Shown here: one piece after another, positions 8,508 to 17,243 of the stretch
Position numbering within the stretch: position 1 is the stretch's first letter
How the letters are laid out: every line of letters starts with the position of its first letter
Assembly (NCBI RefSeq): GCF_034366625.1
Contig: NZ_JAXMIH010000028.1
Span: 124,001-188,000 of the forward strand
Source: Prosthecobacter sp.
GTDB taxonomy: Bacteria; Verrucomicrobiota; Verrucomicrobiia; Verrucomicrobiales; Verrucomicrobiaceae
DNA: 64,000 nt
Reading direction: 5' to 3'
Program-made: the position numbers and the translations under genes
Notes under the pieces: generated by a model
Told to the model about the DNA's origin: nothing
Database searches by the model: none
Seen by the model: the letters and a program-made list of their open reading frames with translations, nothing else

Positions 8508-9311
8508 ATGAACAACCCGACTCCCTACGGTCCCGCCAGCTCCAAGCCCGCCCGAACCCTCAAAGAGAAGATGATGAAAGGCCACACGGTCTTTGGCACG
8601 CTGATCCAGCACGCTGTCGTGCCTGCGATCGTGGACTTCATTCCTGATGGCAGCATCGACTTCGTCATCGTCACGGCGGAGCACAACGCGCTCGACATCG
8701 CCGACTTCATGCCGCTGCGCTATGCGCTGGCCGCCAAGGGCATCGCTTGTCTTGCGCGCACGCACAGCCGCGATGCCGATGACGTGGCCAAGGTGTGCGA
8801 TTCATTTGATGGCGTGGTCATTCCGTATGCGGAGGATGTGGAGATGATCAAACGATTGGCGGCTGCAGCCGTGTATCGCCCGCTCAAAGGCGTCGCGCTG
8901 GAGCGTGCCATCAAAGAAGGCAAATGGCCCAGCGACAAGACGCGCGACTACATCGAGCAAAAATGTGCTGATACGCTCTTCGTGCCGATGATTGAATCCG
9001 TGAAAGCCGTGAACAATCTCGACGCCATCTGTGCCATTCCCGGCGTGAGCGCCCTGTTCATCGGTCCGAACGACATGACGACGAACATGGGCATCCCTAA
9101 CGAATACGACCACCCCGACTTCATCGCCGCCGTGCAAAAGGTCATCGACGCCGCCGACAAGCGCCACATTCCTGCTGGCTCGTGGTTCGGCAAAACCGAG
9201 CAGCAACTCCGCGCCATCAAACAAGGCGCTCGCTTCATTTGCCACTCCAATGACAGCAGCCTGCTGAAGGACATCATGACGACGGTCTTCGGAGCGTTGC
9301 GGAAAGGCTGA
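8508..9311 (+). CDS. HpcH/HpaI-type aldolase
   Basis: 267 aa from ATG 8508. The sequence follows the class II HpcH/HpaI (2,4-dihydroxyhept-2-ene-1,7-dioate aldolase) pattern: GTLIQHAVVPAIVD at the start, TAEHNALD, THSRDADDVAKV, the metal-binding Glu of PMIES and Asp of IGPNDM, and a TEQQLRAIKQGA helix near the end. These enzymes cleave or form pyruvate-derived 2-keto-3-deoxy acids in the cytosol. No signal peptide. Seven bases separate it from the secreted multidomain hydrolase, so the pair and the following SASA gene likely form one transcript. Substrate cannot be read from sequence. Confidence 0.88.
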   Translation: MNNPTPYGPASSKPARTLKEKMMKGHTVFGTLIQHAVVPAIVDFIPDGSIDFVIVTAEHNALDIADFMPLRYALAAKGIACLARTHSRDADDVAKVCDSFDGVVIPYAEDVEMIKRLAAAAVYRPLKGVALERAIKEGKWPSDKTRDYIEQKCADTLFVPMIESVKAVNNLDAICAIPGVSALFIGPNDMTTNMGIPNEYDHPDFIAAVQKVIDAADKRHIPAGSWFGKTEQQLRAIKQGARFICHSNDSSLLKDIMTTVFGALRKG

Positions 9312-9318
9312 TTATTTT

Positions 9319-11943
9319 ATGAACCGACTGACTGCTTTCATCTTCACCTCATCTCTGCTGCTGCCGGTGGTTTCGGCGCTGGCGCAGAGCAAAGCCGCGC
9401 CTTGGTATGATGACCGCGCAAATTTGCTGCACTACAAAGACGATCAAGGCTCGTTGAAGACCGTGAAGTCGTCCGATGACTGGGCGCGAAGAGCGGCGCA
9501 CATCCGGGCGAACATGGAGCTGGTGATGGGAGCGCTGCCGGAGAAGACCACACTGCCTTTGGACCTCAAAATCGATAGTGAGACTCCGCTACGACACTAC
9601 ACGCAGCAGCATGTGACGTTTTTGGCCGAGCAAGGTGACCGCCTGCCGGGATGGCTGCTGGTGCCAGATGGCGCGAGCGCGACGGACAAGCGACCTGCGA
9701 TGATCTGCCTACCAGGAAGCTCCGCGCCGGGCAAGGACACGCCCGCAGGCCTCACCGCGAGCGCGGATCGTGCGTATGCGCATGAGCTGGCGGAGCGCGG
9801 CTACGTTTGCCTCGTGCTCGACTATCCGCTGCTGCACACGGTTGAGTACAAGACCGATCCGTATGCGCTGAAGTATGACAGCGCGACGATGAAGGGCGTC
9901 GTGAACCACCGGCGCGGCGTGGATGTGCTGCAATCGCTGCCGTTTGTCGATGCGGAGGCCATCGGCGTGATCGGGCACTCGCTCGGCGGGCACAATGCGT
10001 TGTTTCTGGCCATGTTTGATGAACGGGTGAAGGCGGTGGTGTCGAGCTGTGGGTTCAATGTTTTTTCGAAGCACAATGGCGGCGACGTGCGCGCTTGGAG
10101 CAGCCGCTATTACATGCCGCGCATCAAGACGGTGTATGGCGATGTGCCTGCGAAGATTCCCTTCGATTTCACCGAAGTGCTGGCAGCGCTGGCACCTCGC
10201 GCGGTGTTTGTGAACGCGCCGCTGCATGATGCGCCGGACTTCGAGGTGTCCGGCGTGCGCGATTGCTTTACGGCGGCCATTCCGGTGTATCGCGAGGTGT
10301 TCCAGGCCGAGGACCGGCTCGCGGTACGTTATCCCGATGCCGGTCATGCCTTCCCTGCGCCAGAGCGTCAGGCGGCGTATGCGTTTCTCGACAAGCATCT
10401 GCGACCTCGTGCTGGGAAAGTGGAATTGAAGCGTGATCTCATCGCCCACTGGCCTGCGGCGGACCAAGCGCTCGAAGTTCCGGCCAAAGACGCGCCGCAG
10501 TTTGGCGCGGGTGATTTCACCTTGTCGATGTGGATGAAGTCGGAAGAGAACGCGGATCGTCTGCCGGGCGATCTGATGAGCCAATACGATCCCGTGAAAC
10601 GACGCGGGTTTCATCTCACGCTCAAGAGCAATCCGGGCGCGACGACGAACCAGGTGAACTGGCGGCACTTGCAGTTCGGCATTGATGATGATCGCGCATC
10701 GGAGTGGCGCGACTGCGGGCGTCCTGGCAATGCCACGCTCGCCTTTGGACTCGCGGTGCATGAAGGCGCTCTCTACGCGGGCACCTGTGAACCGGGGAAG
10801 AATGAATCCGGCCATGTGTATCGCCACGGCGGAGGTGACTTGTGGATCGACTGCGGCTCGCCGGACAAATCGAACTCGGTCACGGCGCTCGCGGTGCATC
10901 ACGGCAAACTTTATGCCGGCACAGGCAAGTATCGGCTGGGCGGCTCCTCGTTGAAGGAATCCGAGAACCCCACGCTCGGTGGGCGCGTGTTTCGTTATGA
11001 AGGCGGCACAAAATGGGTGGATTGCGGCCAGTTGCCCGAGACGGAGGCCGTGGGCGGACTGGTGGTGTTCAAGGATCAGCTTTATGCCTCGTCATTGTTC
11101 AAGCCCGCCGGGTTCTTCCGCCACGAAGGTGAATCGCGCTGGACGGCGCTACCTGTGCCGCAGGGGCCTGATCTCAAGACGCAGGAGATCGGCCCAAAGC
11201 GCGTGGAAGCACTGACCGTGTATGACGGCTTCATCTACGCCAGCAGCTACGACGGCGGTCATGTGCATCGCTTTGATGGCAAGACGTGGACCGACTGCGG
11301 CCAGCTCGGCGACAACACGCAGACCTACTCCTTTGCGCAATACGAAGGGCGTCTCTATGTCGGCACCTGGCGCAGCGGGCGTGTGTTTCGCTTCGAGGAT
11401 GTCGGCCGATGGACCGACGTGGGCCGCCTCGGCGAGGAACTGGAAGTCATGGGCATGACCGTTCACAATGGCCGCCTCATGGCCGGTTCCCTGCCGTTGG
11501 CGGAGGTGTATTCATATGAAGGCGGCGACACATGGAAGAAGCTCGCACGGCTCGATCACACGCCGGATGTCACTTATCGCCGCGCCTGGACGATGGCCGA
11601 GCACGACGGCCAGGTGTTTTGCAGCACGCTGCCATCCGGCAAGATTTTCGCCTTCTCCGCCGGTCGGCAGACCACCTGGGGTCATACGCTGTCTTCCGCA
11701 TGGCATCACATCACCGCCGTGAAGTCGGCGAATCGCCTGACGCTCTATGTCGATGGCGAGATGGTTTCACAAACGTCTGCTTTCGATGTCACGAGCTATC
11801 AACTCGACACGGATGCACCACTGCGTATCGGCACCGGCATGAATGGATCCTTGAACGGACGTCTGTCCGATGTGCGTGTGTATCGCCGGACTCTGAATGC
11901 CCTGGAAATCGAGGCGCTGGCGAAGGAGATGCCGAAACCATGA
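9319..11943 (+). CDS. Secreted alpha/beta hydrolase fused to a LamG domain interrupted by a beta-propeller
   Basis: 874 aa with signal peptide (to about ALA-Q23). Residues about 90-365 are a dienelactone-hydrolase/acetyl-xylan-esterase-like alpha/beta hydrolase: GHSLGGH with Ser221, a likely acidic residue at Asp304 or Asp307, and His343 in PDAGHAF. Residues about 370-460 start a LamG-like jelly roll (FTLSMWMKSEE near 400). Residues about 460-785 are repeated short modules with a W.DCG core alternating with L.VHxGxLYAG, a propeller-like array. The jelly roll then resumes at about 787 (SSAWHHITAVK, LTLYVDGEMVS, GRLSDVRVYRRTL). Stop overlaps the next start (ATGA). Probable role: surface carbohydrate or ester degradation. 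Confidence 0.88.
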   Translation: MNRLTAFIFTSSLLLPVVSALAQSKAAPWYDDRANLLHYKDDQGSLKTVKSSDDWARRAAHIRANMELVMGALPEKTTLPLDLKIDSETPLRHYTQQHVTFLAEQGDRLPGWLLVPDGASATDKRPAMICLPGSSAPGKDTPAGLTASADRAYAHELAERGYVCLVLDYPLLHTVEYKTDPYALKYDSATMKGVVNHRRGVDVLQSLPFVDAEAIGVIGHSLGGHNALFLAMFDERVKAVVSSCGFNVFSKHNGGDVRAWSSRYYMPRIKTVYGDVPAKIPFDFTEVLAALAPRAVFVNAPLHDAPDFEVSGVRDCFTAAIPVYREVFQAEDRLAVRYPDAGHAFPAPERQAAYAFLDKHLRPRAGKVELKRDLIAHWPAADQALEVPAKDAPQFGAGDFTLSMWMKSEENADRLPGDLMSQYDPVKRRGFHLTLKSNPGATTNQVNWRHLQFGIDDDRASEWRDCGRPGNATLAFGLAVHEGALYAGTCEPGKNESGHVYRHGGGDLWIDCGSPDKSNSVTALAVHHGKLYAGTGKYRLGGSSLKESENPTLGGRVFRYEGGTKWVDCGQLPETEAVGGLVVFKDQLYASSLFKPAGFFRHEGESRWTALPVPQGPDLKTQEIGPKRVEALTVYDGFIYASSYDGGHVHRFDGKTWTDCGQLGDNTQTYSFAQYEGRLYVGTWRSGRVFRFEDVGRWTDVGRLGEELEVMGMTVHNGRLMAGSLPLAEVYSYEGGDTWKKLARLDHTPDVTYRRAWTMAEHDGQVFCSTLPSGKIFAFSAGRQTTWGHTLSSAWHHITAVKSANRLTLYVDGEMVSQTSAFDVTSYQLDTDAPLRIGTGMNGSLNGRLSDVRVYRRTLNALEIEALAKEMPKP

Positions 11944-12800
11944 GCAAGCCTTTCCATTTCATCTTCACATGCTTGATGTTGGCCGCAGGAGTGGCCTGGT
12001 CACAGGACGACGTATCACCGCTGAAGGCAAACGGCCAGCATGTGAAGATTTTCGTGCTCACCGGCCAGTCGAACAGCCTCGGCACGACGGCTGACACGAA
12101 GGAGCCTGACATCTCGCCGGGCAAAGACGCGATGGATGCCCGGATTCCCTTCTTCTGGGCGAATCGTTCGTCACGAAGCGGTGATGCCGCGGCAAAGCTC
12201 TACGATGACTCCGGCGGGAAGATCGTCACACTGCGCGCGCAAAAGGGCGATGGGGCGAACCCTCTGTTTTGGGGACCGGAGATCGGCTTCTCACGGCACC
12301 TGGCCGCAAATGGCGTGAAGGATTTTCTCTTCGTCAAAGCCAGCCGTGGCGGCGGTGGCAACAGCTGCTGGCTGAAGGGAAGTCGCGATGACCACATGTA
12401 TCGCCATGTCGTCGAAACCGTGCAGCAGGCAGTCAAAGCGCTGCCGCAAGGTGTCACCTTTGAAATCGCCGCGCTGCTTTACATCCAAGGCGAGAGCGAC
12501 AGCCCCGCCGAAGCGGCCGCATCAGGCGAGCGAGTGCGCACACTCGTCGAAAACATGCGCAAGGACTTGTCGAATGCCGCTGCGATGAAAGTCATCATCG
12601 GCGGCATTGCCTCAGGCGGTGAGAAGAGCGATGTCGTGCGTGCGCAGCAGTCAGCCTTGGCGAAAAACGATCCCACCTTTCGCTACATCGACACGCTGGA
12701 CCTGCGCGGACAGCGCTACGACAACCTGCACTTCAGCAAAGGTGCCAAACTCGAGATCGGCCAGCGCATGGCAAAGGCATGGATGGAGTGGAGCAAGTGA
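11940..12800 (+). CDS. Sialate O-acetylesterase-type (SASA/DUF303) esterase, secreted
   Basis: 286 aa. ATG 11940 overlaps the upstream stop by four bases, pointing to translational coupling. Signal peptide about residues 1-21 (LMLAAGVAWSQ). SGNH-like catalytic blocks are visible: LTGQSNSLG with the nucleophilic Ser, KASRGGGGNSCW, IQGESD, and a C-terminal YDNLHFS with the Asp/His pair. Family members remove acetyl groups from sialic acids or from plant and algal polysaccharides. With the fused alpha/beta hydrolase upstream it suggests deacylation of an extracellular glycan. Confidence 0.9.
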   Translation: MSKPFHFIFTCLMLAAGVAWSQDDVSPLKANGQHVKIFVLTGQSNSLGTTADTKEPDISPGKDAMDARIPFFWANRSSRSGDAAAKLYDDSGGKIVTLRAQKGDGANPLFWGPEIGFSRHLAANGVKDFLFVKASRGGGGNSCWLKGSRDDHMYRHVVETVQQAVKALPQGVTFEIAALLYIQGESDSPAEAAASGERVRTLVENMRKDLSNAAAMKVIIGGIASGGEKSDVVRAQQSALAKNDPTFRYIDTLDLRGQRYDNLHFSKGAKLEIGQRMAKAWMEWSK

Positions 12801-12855
12801 CAGCGGGCAGTCATCGGCAAGTCCACCTCATCGGCGCGCGTAGTGATGACCACTC

Positions 12856-14187
12856 ATGAAATGCATCCTCCTCGCGCTTATCATTCTGCCACTCGCCGTC
12901 TTTGCCGCAGACACCACTCGCCAAGTCGGAGCGGCTTCGGTGGACATCACGCCGGACTATCCGGTGCGCCTCAGTGGCTATGGCGGACGTCGTTTGCCGA
13001 ACACCGGCGTGTCGCAGCATATCTTTGCCAAGGCGCTGGCGATTGGCAGTGACGAAGAAGGCCCGGCGGTGCTTGTCACCGTAGATAACTGCGGCGTGCC
13101 GGCCTCCATGCGGGATGAAGTGCTGCGTCGCCTCGCGACGAAGAGCAAGGTGATCGGCGAGCATTTCGCGATCTGCTCCAGCCACACGCATTGCGCGCCG
13201 ATGTTGATTGGCGTGCTGCCGAATCTGTTTGGCATGGACATCCCGGCGGAGCATCTGCCAGCCATCGAGCGCTACACACGCGAACTGACCGACCACATCG
13301 AAAAAGTCGTGCTGGCGGCCCTGGCGGACCGAAAACCGACCACGTTGGCATGGAGTGTCGGCAAAGTCGGTTTCGCGGCGAATCGCCGCAGTTTTCCCAT
13401 GAAGCCGGTGGATCACGATCTGCCTGTTTTGTGTGCCACGGGCGCGGACGACAAGGTGCGGGCGATTTTCACGAGCTACGCCTGCCATTGCACGACCATT
13501 GGCATCGACGAGATCCACGGCGACTGGGCTGGATGCGCGCAAGAGGCGCTGCAACGCGAGTTTCCAGGAGCGATCGCACTCACGGCACTCGGTTGCGGCG
13601 CGGATCAGAATCCAAATCCGCGCCGCACGATGGAACTGGTGAAACAATACGGTGAAGATCTCGGTGCCGAGGCCAAACGCCTCGTGCAAGGCGACCTCAA
13701 GCCGGTGAATGGCCCGCTAGAATGCCAGGCGAAGCAGATCGAGCTGGCCTACGACAAATTGCCGACGCATGAGGAATGGGAGACTCTGGCGGCCTCAAAG
13801 ACGCCAGCGATTGCGTATCACGCGAAGAAGAACCTCGCCCGTTTGGACCGTGGCGAGAAGCTTCCGACACAACTGCCTTACCTCGTGCAGCGCTGGAGCT
13901 TTGGCGATGACATGGCGATGGTCTTCCTGCCCGGCGAGATCACCGTGGATTACTCTCTGCGCATCAAGCGCGAGTTCGACCGTGCGCGCATGTGGGTGAA
14001 CGGCTACTCGAATGACGTGCCGTGTTATGTGCCCTCGCGCCGCGTTTTGGATGAAGGCGGCTACGAAGGCGCTGGAGCGATGGTTTATTATGATCGTCCA
14101 ACCAAGTTCGCGCCGGATGTGGAGGAGCGCATCATGGGAGCGGTGCATGAGGTCATACCAAAGGCGTTTCTGGCTCCCAAGCCCTGA
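12856..14187 (+). CDS. Ceramidase-like secreted protein with altered nucleophile position
   Basis: 443 aa with signal peptide (MKCILLALIILPLAVFA). The ceramidase N-terminal-domain pattern is clear: GAASVDITPDYPVRLSGY, metal-site CSSHTHCAPM, YACHCTTIG and HGDWAGCAQEAL. Where characterised enzymes have the catalytic Ser in a GDVSPN motif, this protein reads GADQNPNP, putting Asn252 there; the paralogue at 5471 keeps Ser. Either this is a different amidase or hydrolase using only the metal centre, or it is inactive as a ceramidase. The C-terminal Ig-like domain is absent. It starts 55 bases after the SASA gene and could be the last gene of that transcript. Confidence 0.85.
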   Translation: MKCILLALIILPLAVFAADTTRQVGAASVDITPDYPVRLSGYGGRRLPNTGVSQHIFAKALAIGSDEEGPAVLVTVDNCGVPASMRDEVLRRLATKSKVIGEHFAICSSHTHCAPMLIGVLPNLFGMDIPAEHLPAIERYTRELTDHIEKVVLAALADRKPTTLAWSVGKVGFAANRRSFPMKPVDHDLPVLCATGADDKVRAIFTSYACHCTTIGIDEIHGDWAGCAQEALQREFPGAIALTALGCGADQNPNPRRTMELVKQYGEDLGAEAKRLVQGDLKPVNGPLECQAKQIELAYDKLPTHEEWETLAASKTPAIAYHAKKNLARLDRGEKLPTQLPYLVQRWSFGDDMAMVFLPGEITVDYSLRIKREFDRARMWVNGYSNDVPCYVPSRRVLDEGGYEGAGAMVYYDRPTKFAPDVEERIMGAVHEVIPKAFLAPKP

Positions 14188-14218
14188 AGCACGAATCGCC
14201 CGCTTTGCCGGTCGATGT

Positions 14219-14530
14219 TCAACGAACGCCGGTGCCGTTGCACCAGCGGCACACTTCCCAGTGGTATTTGTTGACCAACTGGCCGTTGGAGTCGGATCCC
14301 CAGGCATCCTGGCGTTTGACCTGTCCCTGTCCGGCGCAGTGGGTGCAAGAAGAAGAGGAAGAGCTGCCGGAACTGGAGCTGTAGGAGGAGCCGCCTGAAT
14401 CCCCATCACGATTAATGTCGCCAATGCCAGTGCGCACCATCCAGTCCTGGGCACCTTGGGGCAACAACCCACAGCCGGCCAAGGCGACGGTGGTGAACGC
14501 GATGAGAGCCAGGCAATGGATGGATTTCAT
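14219..14530 (-). CDS. Small lipoprotein with DnaJ-like CxxC zinc-knuckle pair
   Basis: 103 aa. N-terminal lipoprotein signal with lipobox LAGC (Cys20). A Ser/Gly-rich linker follows, then two Cys pairs, CTHCAGQGQVK and CRWCNGTGVR, which match one CxxCxGxG zinc-binding half-site pair of the DnaJ cysteine-rich domain. In DnaJ these sites bind zinc and help hold unfolded substrate. Such knuckles on an exported lipoprotein suggest a membrane-anchored zinc or redox module. It is convergent with the ceramidase-like gene and divergent from purM. No homologue named. Confidence 0.75.
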   Translation of the reverse strand: MKSIHCLALIAFTTVALAGCGLLPQGAQDWMVRTGIGDINRDGDSGGSSYSSSSGSSSSSSCTHCAGQGQVKRQDAWGSDSNGQLVNKYHWEVCRWCNGTGVR

Positions 14531-14734
14531 AAGGATGATGAATGGGTGGAATGACGCCTGACATGGGCATCATCCACACTGGGGTGTGCCTGTCAGTCAT
14601 TATATTTGGCAGGCGAGGCAAGAATCGTTTCAGGCGGGAAGCACAGCCTTGCAGCCTCTTTCACACTTCAGAGCGATGAGTTTCCGTTTGAGCCGTCCCG
14701 GCTTTCGGGCTAGTCAGCGGGCCACCTTTCCCCC

Positions 14735-15736
14735 ATGAGCAGCCCCTCCGCACACACTTACAAAGAAGCCGGCGTCGATATTCACGAAGCAGCGTCGCTG
14801 GTTGATGACATCGGGGTGCTGGTGAAGCGCACGCAGCGCAACCGCAAGCTGGCGAATCCCTTCGGCCTGTTCGCCGCCGCCTACGACCTCAGCGGCTACA
14901 AGCACCCCATGATTCTCACGGGCTGCGACGGTGTGGGCACGAAGATCGAGCTGCTGCTCAAGCACGACCAGCTCGAAGCCGCCGGCAAAGACCTCGTCGC
15001 CATGAACGTGAACGACGTGCTCACCACGGGGGCCGATCCCATCATGTTCCTCGACTACGTCGGCATCCCGAAAATCGACAAGCGGCAGATCACCCGCATC
15101 ATCGCCGGCATGACGGAATACCTGGAGGCCTGCAACTGCATCCTCGCAGGCGGTGAGACGGCCGAGATGCCCGGCATGGTGCCCGAAGGCATGGTGGAGC
15201 TCAGCGGCTTCGCCATCGGCGCGTGTGAAAAGGAGGACATGCTCGATCCCGGCACCATCGCCGCAGGTGACGTGCTCATCGGCTGGCCCAGCGCGGGTTT
15301 CCATGCGAACGGCTTCAGCCTCGTGCGCCGCATCATCGAGAAGGAAAACCTCCAGTTCAGCGAGGACGAAATGCGCACCCTGCTGCTGCCGACGCTGCTC
15401 TACCATGAGCAGACGAAGGCCCTCAAAGCCGCTGGCATCAAGCCCAAGGCCATGGCGCACATCACCGGAGGTGGTCTGCCGGAAAATCTGGGCCGCATCT
15501 TCCTGAAGCGCGGCCTCGGTGCGAACCTGCGCATTCCTTTCTGGCAAAACGACGTGGTGCAGAAGGTGCTGCGTCATGCGGACCCGAAGGATGCCTTCGA
15601 CACCTTCAACATGGGTCTCGGCTGGGTGGCGATTGTTTCTCCCGACGACGCCGACAAGGCGCTGGGCTGCGGCACGGGCGCGAAGATCATCGGCACGATG
15701 GACACGAGTGCGCAAGTGAGCGTGGAGATCGTCTGA
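14735..15736 (+). CDS. purM: Phosphoribosylformylglycinamidine cyclo-ligase (AIR synthetase)
   Basis: 333 aa, usual length for PurM. It converts FGAM to AIR with ATP in step five of purine synthesis, in the cytosol. Hallmarks: GCDGVGTKIELL (phosphate/ATP site), AMNVNDVLTTGADP, LAGGETAEMPGM, GWPSAGFHANGFSLVRRI and HITGGGLPENLGR. Monocistronic as far as can be seen: the upstream gap is 204 bases and divergent, and downstream a hairpin repeat (15742-15802) separates it from the convergent haloperoxidase gene. Confidence 0.97.
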   Translation: MSSPSAHTYKEAGVDIHEAASLVDDIGVLVKRTQRNRKLANPFGLFAAAYDLSGYKHPMILTGCDGVGTKIELLLKHDQLEAAGKDLVAMNVNDVLTTGADPIMFLDYVGIPKIDKRQITRIIAGMTEYLEACNCILAGGETAEMPGMVPEGMVELSGFAIGACEKEDMLDPGTIAAGDVLIGWPSAGFHANGFSLVRRIIEKENLQFSEDEMRTLLLPTLLYHEQTKALKAAGIKPKAMAHITGGGLPENLGRIFLKRGLGANLRIPFWQNDVVQKVLRHADPKDAFDTFNMGLGWVAIVSPDDADKALGCGTGAKIIGTMDTSAQVSVEIV

Positions 15737-15741
15737 GGCAG

Positions 15742-15802
15742 GTAGCGGGGGCATTCCTGCCTCCTTATCAAACCACAGACGGGGCAGGAATGCCCCGGTT
15801 AC
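15742..15802. repeat. Hairpin repeat with GGCAGGAATGCC core; possible bidirectional terminator
   Basis: Arms 15748-15761 (GGGGCATTCCTGCC) and 15783-15796 are perfect 14-base inverse copies; extended to 15742-15761 and 15783-15802 they match at 18 of 20 bases. The loop is 21 bases. It lies between convergent purM and the haloperoxidase gene, with the right arm covering the latter's stop codon. The position suits transcript ending in both directions, though there is no T-run. Confidence 0.85.
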
Positions 15803-17205
15803 AGAAGACGTGAACGGCGGCGCAGCATGAAGGCCACGCCCGTGCATAGGATGAGCATGGCGCTGCCGGGTTCCGGCACGGGCTGGAAGTAGCTGTTGAA
15901 GACATTGTCCGCCACATTCGCTCCCAGAACCTGACCTTCGGTGTTGTCCCAATCCCAGTGAATGCCGCCGTAGATGCGGCTCATGCCGGCTTCCGCAGCA
16001 GCCTCGCTGAAACTGGTGTAATCACGGGTGTAGCCTAGCGGCAGGAAGGGCGACTCGGTGTCTGTGGTGAAGGCGATGTCGTCGGTGCCGAAGAACTCCG
16101 CGAGAATGGTCGCCGCCGCCATGCTGAAGGCGCTGTGGCCGCTGGTGTAGGCGGGGAAGGACGGCGTGGGAATCAGCGGTGCCCATGCGGCGTCTTCGAG
16201 CGTGTCCCCATTGCCATCGGTGCTGGCGGTGTTGATGGCGATCATGGGCCGCCAAAAGTCATAAGCACGCTTCGCATCCCAAGTGGCAATGCCCACGTCC
16301 GCTTCGGCGAGATTGAGCAGGGCAAAGAGGCGCGCATTATCCTCCACACTCAGGCCCATGCTGGCGGAAATGGTCTGTGCGATGCGATTCCAGTGGCCCG
16401 GTGGCGAGGCCGTGCCGGGGCCATCCACCCAGAAGTAGGCGATGTTGGTCTGGTCGGTGGTGCGGGTGGAACCAGTGGACACGCCAAGGCTTTTCACCTG
16501 ATTGAAGCCATCGGTGTAGGTCTGGCTGCCGACGAGCGAGGCGAGATCATTCGCCTGATAGCCTGCAATGGACGTGGGGCGGAACTGGTCGCCGCTGGTC
16601 ATGGTGAAGGGGGTGACGTATCCCCATTCCGACCTCAAAAACGTGCCGGTGGAGGATCCCCAAGCACCGGCGGTGGTTCCAGGTTGCCAGGCACCGGCGG
16701 TGCCGAGCGGTTGCGTCGAATACGTCGAAGTCGCGTTCCAGCCGTCGCCGGCACGTGCCGTGATCATCGCCTGCGCGGCGGCGATGCCCACCTCAATGCC
16801 GCGAGTCTTCGCCTCACCATCGGCGATGCCGCTCATCTGTGTGTTGTAGAGGCTGGTGAAGTTCGTCAGATGGGTGTTTCCAGCCCCATACAAGTCGGTG
16901 TAAATGGACTGCATGACCGTGTTCGCGGCTGCGGCAGCCGCTGCGGTGATGTCGATGCTGCTGCCAGCGGTCGTGGGATCGAAGTAGCCGTGGTAGCCGG
17001 TGTGGGTGCGGTTGATGGAGTTCACGGCGTCAAACATCGCCGCTCCCATCATGCCCATGGTACGGGAGTTGGTGGGCGGAGTCGCCGAAGTGGACTCAGC
17101 CTTGAAGGTCTGCCGCATCAAAGCATTCCAGTCTGTGATCACGTCCGCCCGCAGGCTGGTGCAACCGAGCAGGGCGCAAAGGGTGATGTGTTTGAAGAGA
17201 CGCAT
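15799..17205 (-). CDS. Vanadium-dependent haloperoxidase-like PAP2 protein with PEP-CTERM anchor
   Basis: 468 aa. Signal peptide (about 1-20). The C-terminal half carries vanadate/phosphate-pocket residues of the haloperoxidase/PAP2 superfamily: Lys312-Arg313 in WDAKRAYDFWRP, SGH at 355-357, Arg410 and His416 in SRIYGGIHWDWD. The C-terminus is a PEP-CTERM sorting tail: VPEPG at 443-447, a hydrophobic helix and RRRSRLL. PEP-CTERM proteins are processed by exosortase and placed at the cell surface. Enzymes of this class are either vanadium haloperoxidases or acid phosphatases; the present one cannot be assigned further. It is driven by a consensus promoter at 17244-17271. Confidence 0.88.
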   Translation of the reverse strand: MRLFKHITLCALLGCTSLRADVITDWNALMRQTFKAESTSATPPTNSRTMGMMGAAMFDAVNSINRTHTGYHGYFDPTTAGSSIDITAAAAAAANTVMQSIYTDLYGAGNTHLTNFTSLYNTQMSGIADGEAKTRGIEVGIAAAQAMITARAGDGWNATSTYSTQPLGTAGAWQPGTTAGAWGSSTGTFLRSEWGYVTPFTMTSGDQFRPTSIAGYQANDLASLVGSQTYTDGFNQVKSLGVSTGSTRTTDQTNIAYFWVDGPGTASPPGHWNRIAQTISASMGLSVEDNARLFALLNLAEADVGIATWDAKRAYDFWRPMIAINTASTDGNGDTLEDAAWAPLIPTPSFPAYTSGHSAFSMAAATILAEFFGTDDIAFTTDTESPFLPLGYTRDYTSFSEAAAEAGMSRIYGGIHWDWDNTEGQVLGANVADNVFNSYFQPVPEPGSAMLILCTGVAFMLRRRSRLL

Positions 17206-17222
17206 GGAGTGGGAGAGTTGGC

Positions 17223-17232
17223 TAAACCGTTA
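17223..17232. repeat. Left arm of an inverted repeat flanking the haloperoxidase promoter
   Basis: TAAACCGTTA is the exact inverse complement of TAACGGTTTA at 19363-19372. Without the mobile element the two arms would lie 38 bases-duplication apart, straddling the promoter at 17244-17271. An operator-like role is inferred only from this placement. Confidence 0.6.
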
Positions 17233-17243
17233 TTTACCCACCA

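Noticed and set aside
14714..15952. 412-residue minus-strand open frame
   Set aside because: Complete antisense shadow of purM in high-GC sequence.
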